DNA from: Prodigiosinella confusarubida
GTDB lineage: Bacteria; Pseudomonadota; Gammaproteobacteria; Enterobacterales; Enterobacteriaceae
DNA: 64,000 nt
Assembly (NCBI RefSeq): GCF_002847015.1
Contig: NZ_CP025085.1
Coordinates: 4,774,001 to 4,838,000, forward strand
Direction: 5' to 3'
Below are positions 41,859 through 53,081 of this stretch, piece after piece. Position 1 is the stretch's first letter; the number at the start of each line of letters is the position of its first letter. Position numbers and translations under genes: made by a program. The notes under the pieces were generated by a model. That model saw only the letters and a program-made list of their open reading frames with translations, searched no databases and was not told where the DNA came from.

Positions 41859-42188
41859 ATGATTACTGTTTTTGTATTATTAAAAACCACCACAGAATGG
41901 CTACGACTGCCACGAAGCGAGAGAAACAGGATCGCTGATGGGGTAATACCTACCGTACTTTCTGGCGGGAAAGTATCGTTAAGAATGTTTGATGCTGAAG
42001 CATTCACAACGAAATGCACTGATGTGGCAATGTTCCACGCCGATGACATGGAATCATTCTATTTCGCTATCGAAAGGCTGAGAGATTCCACGCTGATAAC
42101 CAAACCTTACTTCGAGATGATAGAAATCATCCCAACCATAGAAGATGGGTTTAAGAAATTCGAAGAAAAATCTCATATAGGCACTTAA
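41859..42188 (+). CDS. Darcynin-like small protein of unknown function
   Basis: A 109-residue protein resembling the darcynin family: FVLLKTTTEWLRLPRSERNRI at the start, LRMFDAEAFTTKCTDVAMF in the middle and PYFEMIEIIPTIEDGFKKFEE at the end. The family is small, alpha/beta and of unknown function. MITVFVLLKTT at 41859 is preferred because it matches the family N-terminus. The nearest GGAG (41835) instead serves a five-codon frame ATG-ATC-AAG-CGC-TTA whose TGA overlaps this ATG, which could couple translation. The frame is open upstream to 41790 without a ribosome-binding site. Confidence 0.6.
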   Translation: MITVFVLLKTTTEWLRLPRSERNRIADGVIPTVLSGGKVSLRMFDAEAFTTKCTDVAMFHADDMESFYFAIERLRDSTLITKPYFEMIEIIPTIEDGFKKFEEKSHIGT

Positions 42189-42946
42189 TTTCAATTTATC
42201 ATCACATCAGTTACACGCCACTTCAGCATCTATTTGTCCTCGCCTCGATACCCCGGCCCCGATGTCACATCACGCAGGGAACTCTCGTCCCGGCCCATCG
42301 CCGCCTGTCGTGGCGGCCTGCGCCCAATAGATATTGACTGAATCGTCCGATTCGAGCCACCAGACTTACGCTAGTGTTGTGCTACACAGGGCAGCACCAT
42401 AGGTCGGTTTGTCATCATAAGTACTATCTGCACTGATTTATGCAATTTCGGATTTTAAGCCCATTCTGTCTGTTTTTAAAAAAATTAAAAAATAGGGTCT
42501 CATATACAGGGAGTTAACGAATTTATAGGTGATGATTCAAAATGAGCGGCATATTGAATAAGCGATTCAGACGGAATGAATTATCCTTGATTATTTTTTC
42601 TCGTTTGTAAAATTTCAAACGAATCTGGTTATTATATCCGATAACTTATTCTGCTTGATATTTGTGTTAGCCGGAATACTACATTCATGACGGTTTACCC
42701 TCGCAGGTACGGAAACCATCTAAAACTATCTCACTGTTTAATAATAAATTTTAAGCACTCATAAAATCCGCCGACTTTCTCTATTTTATAATAACGGTAC
42801 TTGTTAATAAATAAAGATTAAAAAACAGGTATTGGCAGAGTTTACATTCTGCCAATTTATACCAGAATTTTAGCTTATATCGTTGCTTCCCTCAGAAGCA
42901 TAACACCGTAGAATAAGCACTCTTCTCTTTACTGCGCTGGTTGAGC
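42189..42946. other. Gene-poor 0.75-kb region
   Basis: No intact gene is recognised. 42230-42345 is GC-rich and can be read on the minus strand as an open tail MGRDESSLRDVTSGPG...GEDK-stop (ending at about 42231), which looks like the end of a lost coding sequence. 42400-42830 is AT-rich. A perfect hairpin ATTGGCAGA/TCTGCCAAT (42831-42839, 42848-42856) followed by TTAT sits 90 bases before yhbQ and could terminate a short unannotated transcript or small RNA coming from the AT-rich part. Confidence 0.45.
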
Positions 42947-43267
42947 ATGTTGAATCAGGTGATAACTGAAAATCCCGTACCGTGCTGGTCTCTCTATATG
43001 CTGCGTACCGCCAGCGGACTACTCTATACCGGTATCACTACCGATGTGCCACGCCGTCTGACACAGCATCAAACCGGAAAAGGTGCCAAAGCGTTACGGG
43101 GAAAAGGCGAACTGGTGCTGGTTTATCAGTGTGTTGCAGGAGATCGATCTACCGCGCTGAAATGGGAATATCGCATCAAACAGCTCAGCAAAGCGCAAAA
43201 AGAAAGGCTGGTACATGACCAGCCCGAGACAGTAACCGCATTTCTTTCCGCATTCACAAATGGCTAA
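42947..43267 (+). CDS. yhbQ: GIY-YIG domain protein YhbQ
   Basis: A 106-residue single-domain GIY-YIG protein of the UPF0213 family (E. coli YhbQ 100). The nuclease core is [23 protein letters not shown], where LYML and YTGIT replace the GIY and YIG elements; [15 protein letters not shown] and [13 protein letters not shown] follow. E. coli YhbQ has been reported to have DNA-damage-related nuclease activity. The start is uncertain: ATG 42947 is used, with GTG 42959 also possible. Its end overlaps convergent yhbS by 14 bases. Confidence 0.88.
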   Translation: MLNQVITENPVPCWSLYMLRTASGLLYTGITTDVPRRLTQHQTGKGAKALRGKGELVLVYQCVAGDRSTALKWEYRIKQLSKAQKERLVHDQPETVTAFLSAFTNG

Positions 43268-43757
43268 ATGGCTCCGCATACTCCACCAAACCGCTGGTAC
43301 CTTCAAAATGATTATCCGCCAGCGGATAAACCTGAAACGATTTCTCTGTACCTGGCCAACGGCAACGTAACTGTTGTTCAATTGCCAGAACAAAGCCAAA
43401 ACGGGAATAGTAAGCCGGGTTACCTAATACCACCACTGCGGTATAACCAAATTCGTTGAGTGCGTCCAGCCCTTCATATACCAGTTGCTCCCCCAATCCC
43501 TGACACCGAAAGCGTTCATCGACTGCCAGCGGTGCCAACCCCACCCACTGCCGGTCTTCATTTTCAATCGTTACGGGACTGAACGCAGCATAGCCAATCA
43601 CACCACCTTCATCATCAGTCGCTACGATGCCTAAGGTCAGTTGCCCATTTTCACGCAATTGACGCACCAACTCAGCCTCGGCACCGGTCGGAAATGCCTG
43701 CCGCAACAAACTGTCAATGCCGGGTGCATCAACCGGAATTTCAACCCGAACTAGCAT
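43254..43757 (-). CDS. yhbS: GNAT family N-acetyltransferase YhbS
   Basis: A 167-residue acetyltransferase, the same length as E. coli YhbS. The acetyl-CoA loop is [19 protein letters not shown] and the strand before it [25 protein letters not shown] is a family hallmark. The substrate is not established from sequence. It overlaps the ubiT end by 7 bases and is probably co-transcribed with it. Confidence 0.92.
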   Translation of the reverse strand: MLVRVEIPVDAPGIDSLLRQAFPTGAEAELVRQLRENGQLTLGIVATDDEGGVIGYAAFSPVTIENEDRQWVGLAPLAVDERFRCQGLGEQLVYEGLDALNEFGYTAVVVLGNPAYYSRFGFVLAIEQQLRCRWPGTEKSFQVYPLADNHFEGTSGLVEYAEPFSHL

Positions 43758-44275
43758 GACGCCGATGCGTGTACCGTTGATTGATCCACGCCCTCCTGCA
43801 AGCCCGCAGCAATAAATTCAGCCAGCTGTAACAATGTGACGCGCAACGGCGCCGGCATATTTTCCAGTTCAACGGCATCCATGAGGTTCTTCACATACAA
43901 CCCCAGCTCAGTATCACCTTCAATACGCAGGCGACGCTGGAAAAACAGAGTATCGGGATCTTCCTTTCGAGCAGCGATCAGGATCAAATCATTGGCATCG
44001 GCACTAAAACAAACATCAGCCATTTCGTTATGACTCACCACCAGGTGATTATCCTGCAGCGTCATAAACCAGTGTAAATCCACATCACGGACGTCTATTT
44101 TCAGCCAGCGGCCTTCCAGAAACGCCAGTTCACCATCCTCCAGCGCTTGCCGAAACTGCCACGTTAGCAGTTGTTCCAGTACCCGATGCTGCAAGGCAAA
44201 AGGCGTGAACTTCAGTGGTTTGCCCAATAACCTCGGCCCTTGACGCACAATTTGTGCCCGTAGTTTTTCCAACAC
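43751..44275 (-). CDS. ubiT: Anaerobic ubiquinone biosynthesis accessory factor UbiT
   Basis: A 174-residue SCP2-domain lipid-binding protein, the same length as E. coli UbiT (YhbT), required with UbiU and UbiV for oxygen-independent ubiquinone synthesis. Conserved stretches are FTPFALQHRVLEQLLTWQFRQAL, FLEGRWLKIDVRDVDL and FFQRRLRIEGDTELGLYVKN. The start is a GTG at 44275 with AGGAG seven bases upstream, giving exactly the E. coli length; ATGs further upstream are not needed. Divergent from ubiUV. Confidence 0.93.
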   Translation of the reverse strand: MLEKLRAQIVRQGPRLLGKPLKFTPFALQHRVLEQLLTWQFRQALEDGELAFLEGRWLKIDVRDVDLHWFMTLQDNHLVVSHNEMADVCFSADANDLILIAARKEDPDTLFFQRRLRIEGDTELGLYVKNLMDAVELENMPAPLRVTLLQLAEFIAAGLQEGVDQSTVHASASC

Positions 44276-44590
44276 TGGCGTACTCCTATAAAGCGATGCT
44301 GACCTACTTGATAATCTTGCCATCATTTTGCCACATCACACAAATGCAGCAGAGGCCTATGTCAATAATTTAACCTGTTATCGTGGAAATCACGACACAT
44401 AGACGACATCAATCTTGTTTTCATCGCACATATGCTGGTTTAAATCAAAGTCCCGTGCCAGCGGGTTAACTAATATTCTGTTTCGTTAAAAACATTCATT
44501 GACTGATAACAACCTTCATCAGTCCGCCAACGTTATTGATCGCATCTGGGGGAATCCGATCGGGGAACCTTGATGTGTGAAGGAATTTGT
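44276..44590. promoter_or_regulatory. ubiT/ubiUV divergent promoter region with an FNR-like site
   Basis: In these 315 bases CTGGT-TTAA-ATCAA (44435-44448) matches the FNR consensus TTGAT-N4-ATCAA perfectly in its right half and at three of five bases in the left half. E. coli ubiUV is induced by Fnr without oxygen, so a site here is expected. No gene is seen. AGGAA before 44591 is the ubiU ribosome-binding site. Confidence 0.45.
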
Positions 44591-45586
44591 ATGGAACTGC
44601 TTTGCCCCGCTGGCAATCTGCCAGCATTGAAAGCTGCTATCGATAATGGTGCAGACGCGGTCTATATCGGGCTGAAAGACGATACGAATGCCCGACATTT
44701 TGCTGGCCTCAACTTTACCGATAAAAAACTTCAGGAAGCCTGCGAATATGTACGCCATCACCGGCGCAAGCTGCATATCGCCATTAACACCTTTGCTCAT
44801 CCCGATGGGTATCAACGTTGGCAGCGAGCAGTAGATATGGCCGCGCAAACCGGTGCGGATGCGTTGATTCTGGCCGACCTGGCGATGCTGGAATATGCGG
44901 CAGAACGCTACCCCCACATTGAACGACACGTTTCCGTACAGGCATCAGCCACCAATGAAGAAGCCATCCGCTTTTATCAACGTCATTTCGACGTTTCCCG
45001 CGTGGTACTGCCGCGCGTGCTATCAATTCATCAAGTGAAGCAACTGGCACGTACCAGCCCGGTTCCGCTGGAAGTATTCGCTTTCGGTAGCCTGTGTATC
45101 ATGGCCGAAGGACGCTGCTATTTGTCATCCTATCTGACCGGTGAGTCGCCCAATACCGTTGGTGCCTGCTCACCGGCACGTTTCGTGCGCTGGCAGCAAA
45201 CCGATCACGGTATGGAATCCCGTCTCAATAACGTCTTGATTGACCGCTATCAGGATGATGAAAACGCCGGTTACCCTACCTTGTGCAAGGGTCGGTATCT
45301 GGTGGATGGCCAGCGCTATCACGCGCTGGAAGAGCCCACCAGCCTGAATACACTGGAACTGCTACCGGAACTGATGGCGTCCAATATTGCCTCGGTAAAA
45401 ATTGAAGGCCGTCAGCGCAGCCCAGCTTATGTCAGCCAGATAACCCGCGTATGGCGAGAAGCGATTGATCGTTGTCAGGCTGCGCCGGAGAGTTTCGTAC
45501 CGACGCAGGAATGGATGGATTCGCTGGGTGCGGTAGCCGAAGGGACACAAACCACTCTCGGTGCTTATCACCGTAAATGGCAGTAG
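44591..45586 (+). CDS. ubiU: Anaerobic ubiquinone biosynthesis protein UbiU
   Basis: A 331-residue U32-family protein, identical in length to E. coli UbiU (YhbU). With UbiV it forms a 4Fe-4S heterodimer supporting O2-independent hydroxylation in ubiquinone synthesis. The four cluster Cys are visible in FGSLCIMAEGRCYLSS, VGACSPARF and YPTLCKGRYL. The start at 44591 (MELLCPAGNL) matches E. coli, with AGGAATTTGT before it. ubiV follows after 8 bases. Confidence 0.96.
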   Translation: MELLCPAGNLPALKAAIDNGADAVYIGLKDDTNARHFAGLNFTDKKLQEACEYVRHHRRKLHIAINTFAHPDGYQRWQRAVDMAAQTGADALILADLAMLEYAAERYPHIERHVSVQASATNEEAIRFYQRHFDVSRVVLPRVLSIHQVKQLARTSPVPLEVFAFGSLCIMAEGRCYLSSYLTGESPNTVGACSPARFVRWQQTDHGMESRLNNVLIDRYQDDENAGYPTLCKGRYLVDGQRYHALEEPTSLNTLELLPELMASNIASVKIEGRQRSPAYVSQITRVWREAIDRCQAAPESFVPTQEWMDSLGAVAEGTQTTLGAYHRKWQ

Positions 45587-45594
45587 GAGAAGAT

Positions 45595-46473
45595 ATGAAA
45601 TACGCATTGGGACCCATTCTCTACTACTGGCCCAAAGCCGATATTGAGGCGTTCTATCAGGCAGCGATATCCAGCAGTGCGGATATTATCTACCTCGGCG
45701 AAACCGTGTGCAGTAAACGCCGTGGCATGAAAGTGAACGATTGGCTCGACCTGGCTCGTCAGGTTGCCACCCGTGGCAAACAGGTAGTGATTTCCACCCT
45801 GGCACTGTTACAGGCGCCCTCTGAACTGAACGAACTGAAGCGCTATGTCGAAAATGGTGATTTCTTGTTGGAAGCGAATGACCTTGGCGCAGTCAATATG
45901 GCGGCAGAACATCAGTTGCCTTTTGTCGCTGGTCATGCACTGAACTGCTACAACGCCTATACTCTGCGACTGCTGCACAAACAGGGAATGGTACGCTGGT
46001 GCATGCCGGTAGAATTATCCCGTGACTGGCTGCAACATCTGTTGAATCAGTGTGATGAACTGGGATTCCGTCATCAGTTCGAAGTGGAAGTCCTGAGCTA
46101 CGGTCATCTCCCACTGGCCTACTCCGCTCGCTGTTTCACTGCTCGATCGGAAAATCGTGCCAAAGATGAGTGCGATACCTGCTGTATCAACTACCCGCAG
46201 GGTCGTGATGTATTATCGCAGGAAAACCAGCAGGTATTTGTGCTGAACGGCATCCAGACCCAAAGCGGTTACTGTTATAACCTTGGCAATGAGCTGACAT
46301 CAATGCAAGGACTGGTGGATATCGTCCGCCTCTCACCACAAAGCACGGAAACGCTGATAATGCTGGATAAATTCCGCGCCAACGAACAAGGATTGCACCC
46401 ACTCACGCTGGAAAACCAGGTGGAGTGCAACGGTTACTGGAAACGGGTAGCCGGGTTAGAATTGGTTCAATAA
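45595..46473 (+). CDS. ubiV: Anaerobic ubiquinone biosynthesis protein UbiV
   Basis: A 292-residue U32-family partner of UbiU, the same length as E. coli UbiV. Cluster Cys residues appear as ETVCSKRRGMK near residue 39 and SARCFTAR...KDECDTCCINYP near 175-200. VEVLSYGHLPLAYSARCF is a strong family block. The start at 45595 has TAGGAGAAGAT upstream. Confidence 0.96.
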   Translation: MKYALGPILYYWPKADIEAFYQAAISSSADIIYLGETVCSKRRGMKVNDWLDLARQVATRGKQVVISTLALLQAPSELNELKRYVENGDFLLEANDLGAVNMAAEHQLPFVAGHALNCYNAYTLRLLHKQGMVRWCMPVELSRDWLQHLLNQCDELGFRHQFEVEVLSYGHLPLAYSARCFTARSENRAKDECDTCCINYPQGRDVLSQENQQVFVLNGIQTQSGYCYNLGNELTSMQGLVDIVRLSPQSTETLIMLDKFRANEQGLHPLTLENQVECNGYWKRVAGLELVQ

Positions 46474-46605
46474 TATCAATCACATTGCGGGGGATAGCCC
46501 TCTCCCGCACACTTCATCCTGCGTCATCTCCTGAATATTGAGTAATATTAATTACTCTCATTCATTGACTGATCGCTGTCAGGTCAGCACGTAATCAGGC
46601 GAGCC

Positions 46606-47634
46606 ATGCTTATGCCATCACATACTGTTCCCTTTTCCGTTCTTGATTTGGCTCCCATTCCGCAGGGTGCTACGCCACGCGATGCTTTCCATCATTCGCT
46701 GGATCTGGCTCAACACGTGGAACAATGGGGCTACCATCGCTATTGGCTGGCTGAACACCATAACATGACGGGGATCGCCAGCGCCGCCACCTCGGTATTG
46801 ATTGGCTACCTTGCTGGTGGAACGCACCGTATCCGGCTCGGTTCCGGTGGCGTAATGCTGCCCAATCACTCACCACTGGTGATTGCAGAACAGTTCGGTA
46901 CGCTGGAATCCCTGTATCCCGGTCGTATCGATTTGGGGCTGGGACGGGCTCCCGGTACTGATCAGCGCACCATGCTGGCGTTGCGTCGTCACCTAAATGC
47001 CGAGATGGATGATTTTCCCCGTGACGTACAGGAACTTCAACGCTATTTCACCGCCACGCAACCCGATCAACCAGTACAGGCCGTTCCCGGCCAAGGATTA
47101 AATGTCCCCATCTGGTTGCTCGGTTCCAGTTTGTATAGCGCCCAGCTAGCTGCCTCAATGGGATTACCTTTTGCGTTCGCAGCGCATTTTGCACCCGATA
47201 TGCTGTTGCAAGCCTTGCAAATCTATCGCAGCACTTTTCGTCCATCAGACCGTTTTCCCGAACCCTATGCGATGGTCTGCGTGAATGTGGTAGCCGCCAA
47301 TAGCGATCGTGATGCCCGTTTCCTGTTTACGTCCATGCAGCAGCAGTTTATCAACCTGAGACGAGGTAACCCTGGCCCATTACCTGCACCAGTAGAGGAT
47401 ATGTCCGCACTCTGGACAGCAGCCGAACAGTTTATGGTAGAGCAGACATTGCGGCTGTCGATAGTGGGAGATCGCAGTAAAGTTCGTCATGGTTTGCAAA
47501 CGTTGCTGAGGGAAACACAGGTCAATGAAATCATGATTAATGGCCAGATCTTTGATCATCAGGCTCGATTACATTCATTTGAAATGATCGCGGGATTGCG
47601 GGAAGAAGTCATTCAGGAAAACCAGATAAACTGA
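46606..47634 (+). CDS. yhbW: Luciferase-like monooxygenase YhbW
   Basis: A 342-residue flavin-type luciferase-fold protein (E. coli YhbW 335). Hallmarks are [60 protein letters not shown] and [19 protein letters not shown]. It is presumed to use reduced FMN; the substrate is unknown. MLMPSHTV at 46606 follows AGGCGAG. It lies after ubiUV as in E. coli and is convergent with deaD. Confidence 0.92.
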   Translation: MLMPSHTVPFSVLDLAPIPQGATPRDAFHHSLDLAQHVEQWGYHRYWLAEHHNMTGIASAATSVLIGYLAGGTHRIRLGSGGVMLPNHSPLVIAEQFGTLESLYPGRIDLGLGRAPGTDQRTMLALRRHLNAEMDDFPRDVQELQRYFTATQPDQPVQAVPGQGLNVPIWLLGSSLYSAQLAASMGLPFAFAAHFAPDMLLQALQIYRSTFRPSDRFPEPYAMVCVNVVAANSDRDARFLFTSMQQQFINLRRGNPGPLPAPVEDMSALWTAAEQFMVEQTLRLSIVGDRSKVRHGLQTLLRETQVNEIMINGQIFDHQARLHSFEMIAGLREEVIQENQIN

Positions 47635-47641
47635 CAATAAA

Positions 47642-47663
47642 AAACCAGCCCGAAGGCTGGTTT
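47642..47663. terminator. Bidirectional terminator between yhbW and deaD
   Basis: AAACCAGCC-CGAA-GGCTGGTTT is a perfect 9-bp stem with a 4-base loop. On the minus strand it continues into TTTTTTATTG, a strong terminator for deaD; the plus-strand tail TTTCAATT is weaker. Confidence 0.9.
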
Positions 47664-47683
47664 CAATTCACTGCATTATTGCA

Positions 47684-49558
47684 TTATGCTTCGCTGCGAC
47701 GCGGTGCGCGTTGACCATCACGGCCACCACCGCGACGTTCGCCACCACCTTCACGGCGTTCGCCACTAAAAGGACGGCCAGCGCCTGCGGGGCGATCACT
47801 GAAAGAACGACCACCGCGAGCCGGTGTTGCACCTGCACCACCACGTTCGCGACGTTCATGTGGCTGAGCATCACCCATCAGTTGCATATTCATTGGCTTG
47901 TTCAGGATGCGTGTACGGGTAAAGTGCGACAACAGGTCACCCGGCATTCCTTTCGGCAGCTCAATAGTGGAATGGGTAGCAAACAACTTGATGTTACCGA
48001 TGTAGCGGCTACTGATATCGCCTTCATTAGCAATGGCACCCACGATGTGACGTACTTCAACACCATCATCACGACCCACTTCAATGCGGTACAACTCCAT
48101 GTCACCCACATCACGGCGTTCACGACGCGGAGGACGTTCCCCGTCACGTGCTTCGCCACGGCCATCACGACGACGCTCACCACGTGGTGATTCATCACGA
48201 TCACGAGATTCACGGCGTGGACGACGATCAATCACCGGATCCGGCGGCAGAATCAGCGGACGCTCACCTTGAGCCATTTTCAGTAACGCCGCAGCCAGCG
48301 TTTCCATATCAAACTCATCCTGTGGCTGCAACTTGGCCAACAGCGCACGGTACATATCCAGATCACTGCTTTCCAACTGCTGTTGCACTTTAGAAGCAAA
48401 CTTGGCCAAACGACGCTGCCCCAGCAGCTCTGCATTCGGTAATTCCACTTCCGGGATAGTCAGCTTCATGGTGCGCTCAATATTGCGCAGCAGGCGACGT
48501 TCACGATTCTCTACAAACAACAGCGCACGACCCGCACGACCCGCACGACCCGTACGACCAATACGGTGGACATAAGATTCTTCATCCATCGGGATGTCGT
48601 AGTTGACGACTAGACTAATACGGTCCACATCAAGACCACGAGCCGCCACATCCGTTGCAATCAGAAGATTCAAGCGACCATCTTTAAGACGTTCCAGCGT
48701 TTGTTCACGCAATGCCTGATTCATGTCACCGTTCAGTGCGGCACTATTGTAACCGCTGCGCTCTAGCGCTTCTGCCACTTCCAACGTTGCGTTTTTGGTA
48801 CGGACAAAAATAATCGCCGCATCAAAATCTTCTGCTTCCAGGAAACGGATCAATGCTTCGTTTTTGCGCGCACCATGCACCGTCCAGTAACTCTGGCTAA
48901 TGTCTGGGCGAGTAGTAACGCTGGACTGAATACGGACTTCTTGTGGATCCTTCATGAACCGACGAGTAATGCGACGGATCGCTTCCGGCATCGTTGCAGA
49001 GAACAGCGCCGTCTGATGCTCAGCCGGGATCTGCGCCATGATGTTTTCTACATCTTCAATAAAGCCCATACGCAGCATTTCATCAGCTTCATCCAGTACC
49101 AATCCACTAAGATTGGACAGACTCAGCGTGCCGCGCTTCAGATGATCCAGCAGACGTCCGGGCGTACCCACGACAATCTGAGGCCCCTGACGCAACGCAC
49201 GCAGCTGTACGTCATAGCGTTGACCGCCATATAACGCTACTACGTTGACGCCATGCATATGCTTGGCAAAATCACTACAGGCTTCAGCCACCTGCACCGC
49301 CAGCTCGCGGGTTGGGGCCAGCACCAGCATCTGCGGTGCTTTTAAATCTACGTTAATATTCTGTAATAACGGCAAAGCGAATGCCGCTGTTTTACCACTC
49401 CCGGTCTGTGCCATACCCAGCACATCACGGCCGTTGAGCAGATGAGGGATACATTCTGCCTGAATGGGTGATGGTTTTTCGTAACCCAGATCTGACAGGG
49501 CATTAATAATTGGAGCGGATAGCCCCAAGCTAGCAAAAGAAATTTCAAACTCAGCCAT
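47684..49558 (-). CDS. deaD: DEAD-box RNA helicase DeaD (CsdA)
   Basis: A 624-residue ATP-dependent RNA helicase (E. coli 629) acting in ribosome assembly and cold-shock RNA decay. Motifs in order: Q-motif and Walker A ([13 protein letters not shown]), [49 protein letters not shown] and [12 protein letters not shown] DbpA-like RNA-binding domain and an Arg/Gly-rich tail ([17 protein letters not shown]) follow. The start at 49558 ([11 protein letters not shown]) matches E. coli. Downstream of nlpI in the same direction. Confidence 0.97.
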   Translation of the reverse strand: MAEFEISFASLGLSAPIINALSDLGYEKPSPIQAECIPHLLNGRDVLGMAQTGSGKTAAFALPLLQNINVDLKAPQMLVLAPTRELAVQVAEACSDFAKHMHGVNVVALYGGQRYDVQLRALRQGPQIVVGTPGRLLDHLKRGTLSLSNLSGLVLDEADEMLRMGFIEDVENIMAQIPAEHQTALFSATMPEAIRRITRRFMKDPQEVRIQSSVTTRPDISQSYWTVHGARKNEALIRFLEAEDFDAAIIFVRTKNATLEVAEALERSGYNSAALNGDMNQALREQTLERLKDGRLNLLIATDVAARGLDVDRISLVVNYDIPMDEESYVHRIGRTGRAGRAGRALLFVENRERRLLRNIERTMKLTIPEVELPNAELLGQRRLAKFASKVQQQLESSDLDMYRALLAKLQPQDEFDMETLAAALLKMAQGERPLILPPDPVIDRRPRRESRDRDESPRGERRRDGRGEARDGERPPRRERRDVGDMELYRIEVGRDDGVEVRHIVGAIANEGDISSRYIGNIKLFATHSTIELPKGMPGDLLSHFTRTRILNKPMNMQLMGDAQPHERRERGGAGATPARGGRSFSDRPAGAGRPFSGERREGGGERRGGGRDGQRAPRRSEA

Positions 49559-49670
49559 GTAAACGTGCCTCATTTCATAATGGCGGCCAGTCTACATAAC
49601 TTGTCGAGAAAACATTCAATCATTTTCATTGAAAAGTGTGAACCGGCTCAAATTGGATTAAAAAGCGAAC

Positions 49671-49695
49671 AAAAAAGCCTCGCCCATAAAGGCGA
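49671..49695 (-). terminator. Terminator after nlpI
   Basis: On the minus strand TCGCC-TTTATG-GGCGA is followed by GGCTTTTTTG. The stem is short but the T-run is good. It lies between the nlpI stop and deaD, in what would be the cold-regulated deaD leader. Confidence 0.6.
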
Positions 49696-49735
49696 TAGAA
49701 ATCATCCTGATTTCAGGCTGATAGATGTTCGTCAG

Positions 49736-50620
49736 CTATTGCTGGTCCGATCCTGATAGGTCGTCTTGCTCTTGGCCTAACTGCGCCAATTCCAACAACG
49801 CATAGCGGTGCTCAACAAAGTTATGAACGTTGTTAGCAACCGTCAGCTTGAACAGCGCCAAAGCGGTGTTCTTGTCCCCCAGACTTAGGTAATGTTTACC
49901 TAAATAGAAGTCAGTTTCACTGAGATGCTCAGCGAGCGAAGTGTTATCCGTAGCTTCTTCCTGTACACGCTGCATCAGCGTTTTTTCGCTGATGTTGCCC
50001 AGGTAGAATTCGACAATATCCCATCCCCACACACCTTTCTTCGCTTCCTCATAGCGCGCTTTTAACGCTGCATTGGCCTTCTCGGGATTAATTTCTCTCT
50101 CCACAAGATACAGCCACAAGGAACGAAAAGGATCATTAGGATCGTCTCGATAAAACGCCAGCAGATCATCCTGCGCTAACAGGTAACGACCACCATAGTA
50201 TAAGGCGATCCCCCGATTCAAACGCGCATAATTGTAAGTTGGATCAAGCTCTAATACAGAATCAAACGCTTCATAGGCAGCATCAAAATTGCCTGCCTGC
50301 GTTAAGTAAATACCCAAATAATTAAATACTTCAGGCATATCGGGACGGATAGAGAGCGCTTGTGAAAAATCATTTCGCGCCAATGCCCGTAACCCCAAGC
50401 TATCATACAGCACTCCGCGCTCATATAATAGCTGCGCTCGCTCGTCGGGGGTAAGAGCCCGACTCGCCAGGATCTGTTCCATGCGAGCCAGAATCACTTC
50501 CTGTTGCAAAGTGGGTTGTAATGGAACTGCCAATACTACATCTTTGCGCCAATCTGTGTTGCTGCATCCTGCCAGCATGATTGCTGTCGCAACATAACAC
50601 CAGCGCAAGAAAGGCTTCAT
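49736..50620 (-). CDS. nlpI: Lipoprotein NlpI
   Basis: A 294-residue outer-membrane lipoprotein, the same length as E. coli NlpI, an adaptor that brings the protease Prc to peptidoglycan hydrolases such as MepS. The signal peptide [19 protein letters not shown] ends in lipobox LAGC with the lipidated Cys at residue 19. TPR repeats are visible from [20 protein letters not shown] through [20 protein letters not shown] to [18 protein letters not shown]. Located between pnp and deaD as in E. coli. Confidence 0.96.
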   Translation of the reverse strand: MKPFLRWCYVATAIMLAGCSNTDWRKDVVLAVPLQPTLQQEVILARMEQILASRALTPDERAQLLYERGVLYDSLGLRALARNDFSQALSIRPDMPEVFNYLGIYLTQAGNFDAAYEAFDSVLELDPTYNYARLNRGIALYYGGRYLLAQDDLLAFYRDDPNDPFRSLWLYLVEREINPEKANAALKARYEEAKKGVWGWDIVEFYLGNISEKTLMQRVQEEATDNTSLAEHLSETDFYLGKHYLSLGDKNTALALFKLTVANNVHNFVEHRYALLELAQLGQEQDDLSGSDQQ

Positions 50621-50744
50621 TTCCTACTCCCGAAGACAAACATTGTATGAACATCCTGTCCCCGACTGCTCAGTATAAGGATATCCTTTCCTTATAATAC
50701 ACGCAGCTCCTTCACACTGTAAGGAGCTGCAAACTGATTAGCTG

Positions 50745-52868
50745 TTATTCTTCTTCCCCGGAAACGGAAACCGATTCCTGAGGCTGGGCATTGGCTTCTT
50801 TAATGCTCAGACGAACTCGTCCCTGGCGATCAACTTCCAGTACTTTAACCGGAACTTCCTGACCCATTTGCAGATAATCAGTCACTTTCTCAACACGCTT
50901 ATCAGCGATTTGAGAAATGTGTACCAAACCTTCTTTACCACCACCGATAGCTACGAAAGCACCAAAGTCTACAATACGGGTCACTTTACCTTGATAAATC
51001 CGACCGACTTCAATCTCAGCGGTAATCTCTTCGATACGGCGAATGGCATGTTTTGCCTTCTCGCTATCCGTTGACGCGATTTTCACTGTACCGTCATCTT
51101 CAATTTCGATGGTAGTGCCAGTCTCTTCGGTCAATGCACGGATAACAGAACCGCCTTTACCAATAACATCCTTGATCTTGTCAGTACTGATCTTGATCGT
51201 ATGAATACGCGGTGCGAACTCAGAGATTTCACCACGCGGTATGCTGATTGCTTGCTCCATCACACCCAGAATATGCAAACGGGCACCTTTTGCCTGATTC
51301 AGCGCAACTTGCATGATTTCACGGGTAATGCCTTCAATCTTGATGTCCATCTGCAGCGCGGTTACACCATCACGGCTACCAGCCACTTTAAAGTCCATAT
51401 CGCCCAAGTGGTCTTCGTCACCAAGAATATCGGACAAGACAACATAACTGTCGCCTTCTTTTACCAATCCCATAGCGATACCCGCTACAGCGGCTTTAAT
51501 CGGCACACCAGCATCCATCAATGCCAAAGAGGCACCACAAACAGACGCCATAGAAGAGGAGCCATTAGATTCGGTAATTTCGGATACCACACGCACGGTA
51601 TACGGGAATTCACTCGCTTTCGGCATAACAGCCAGAACACCACGTTTTGCCAGACGGCCATGACCGATCTCACGACGCTTCGGTGATCCGACCATACCAG
51701 TCTCACCTACGGAATACGGAGGGAAATTGTAGTGCAACATGAAACGATCAGTGCGTTCACCGGTCAGTTCATCAATATTCTGAGCATCACGCTCAGTACC
51801 CAATGTAGCGGTCACCAACGCTTGTGTCTCACCACGGGTAAACAGAGCAGAACCATGAGTACGCGGCAACACACCGGTACGCACATCCAGACCACGGATC
51901 ATGTCTTTTTCACGACCATCAATACGCGGTTCACCACGTAACACTCGACTACGAACCACATTTTTCTCAATGCTGCCCAAAATGTCGCGGATTTCATCTT
52001 CATCCAGCGTAGCATCTTCTGCCAATAACACCGCAGTAACTTCAGCTTTGATAGCATCAACCTGTGCGTAACGCTCTTGCTTTTCAATAATGCGATAAGC
52101 ATCACCTAAACGGGCTTCAGACAGCGCCTGTACACGACTCTGCAATGCAGCATTCACTTTCGGAGACGACCAGTCCCATTTCGGTTTACCTGCTTCAGCA
52201 ACCAGCGCCTTGATGTTCTCAATAACTACCTGCTGCTGGTCATGACCAAAGACAACGGCACCCAACATCTGATCTTCACTTAATAAGTCAGCTTCGGATT
52301 CAACCATCAGTACAGCCCCCTGGGTACCGGCCACAACCAGATCCAGACGACTTTCTTTCAGTTCATCAATAGTCGGGTTCAGCACATACTGGTCGTTGAT
52401 ATAACCAACACGAGCGACACCGATAGGACCATTGAACGGAATACCAGACAGGCTCAACGCAGCAGAAGCACCGATCATGGCAACGATATCCGGGCTTACT
52501 TGCGGATTCACCGACACCACCGTGGCAATAACCTGAACTTCGTTCACAAAACCATCTGGGAACAGCGGACGAATAGGACGGTCAATCAGGCGGGAGATCA
52601 GGGTTTCGCCTTCACTCGGACGACCTTCTCGACGGAAAAAACCACCCGGGATACGGCCAGCAGCGTAAGTACGCTCCTGATAGTTGACAGTTAGCGGGAA
52701 AAAGTCCTGACCAGGTTTAGCGTGTTTAGCACCCACTACCGTCACAAATACTGCAGTGTCATCCATACTAACCATAACAGCAGCAGTAGCCTGACGCGCC
52801 ATCATCCCTGTTTCCAGAGTGACAGTGTGTTGACCATATTGGAATTTACGTACGATCGGATTCAGCAA
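50745..52868 (-). CDS. pnp: Polynucleotide phosphorylase
   Basis: A 707-residue 3'-5' exoribonuclease (E. coli 711), a degradosome component. Two RNase PH domains (about residues 10-220 and 310-540), then KH ([23 protein letters not shown]) and S1 ([23 protein letters not shown]) domains. Catalytic-site blocks include [20 protein letters not shown] and [20 protein letters not shown]. The start is set at TTG 52868 (MLNPIVRKF): AGGA lies seven bases upstream and E. coli pnp also starts with TTG; an ATG at 52886 has no ribosome-binding site. The C-terminus is a little shorter than in E. coli. Autoregulated leader expected upstream. Confidence 0.95.
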   Translation of the reverse strand: MLNPIVRKFQYGQHTVTLETGMMARQATAAVMVSMDDTAVFVTVVGAKHAKPGQDFFPLTVNYQERTYAAGRIPGGFFRREGRPSEGETLISRLIDRPIRPLFPDGFVNEVQVIATVVSVNPQVSPDIVAMIGASAALSLSGIPFNGPIGVARVGYINDQYVLNPTIDELKESRLDLVVAGTQGAVLMVESEADLLSEDQMLGAVVFGHDQQQVVIENIKALVAEAGKPKWDWSSPKVNAALQSRVQALSEARLGDAYRIIEKQERYAQVDAIKAEVTAVLLAEDATLDEDEIRDILGSIEKNVVRSRVLRGEPRIDGREKDMIRGLDVRTGVLPRTHGSALFTRGETQALVTATLGTERDAQNIDELTGERTDRFMLHYNFPPYSVGETGMVGSPKRREIGHGRLAKRGVLAVMPKASEFPYTVRVVSEITESNGSSSMASVCGASLALMDAGVPIKAAVAGIAMGLVKEGDSYVVLSDILGDEDHLGDMDFKVAGSRDGVTALQMDIKIEGITREIMQVALNQAKGARLHILGVMEQAISIPRGEISEFAPRIHTIKISTDKIKDVIGKGGSVIRALTEETGTTIEIEDDGTVKIASTDSEKAKHAIRRIEEITAEIEVGRIYQGKVTRIVDFGAFVAIGGGKEGLVHISQIADKRVEKVTDYLQMGQEVPVKVLEVDRQGRVRLSIKEANAQPQESVSVSGEEE

Positions 52869-53081
52869 AATTATATCCTTCACCATATGCTATGTGCGTG
52901 ATTAGGGGACGAATTCACGCCAAGTTAACACCCGATCCAGTCACTACATCCTCGCGACTAATGACAACCTTCAGTCTGCCTTTGCAGATAAAGCCTCTCA
53001 TTAGCCGCGCGAATCGCTGTAATAACGGATCCTGTTTAAAACACAATACATTACTCTGTTTTACTAGACCTTCCTAGAAGA

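Noticed and set aside
47711-48190. Thr-rich open frame antisense to deaD
   Set aside because: It arises from the Arg/Gly/Val-rich tail codons of deaD read backwards; no start signal.
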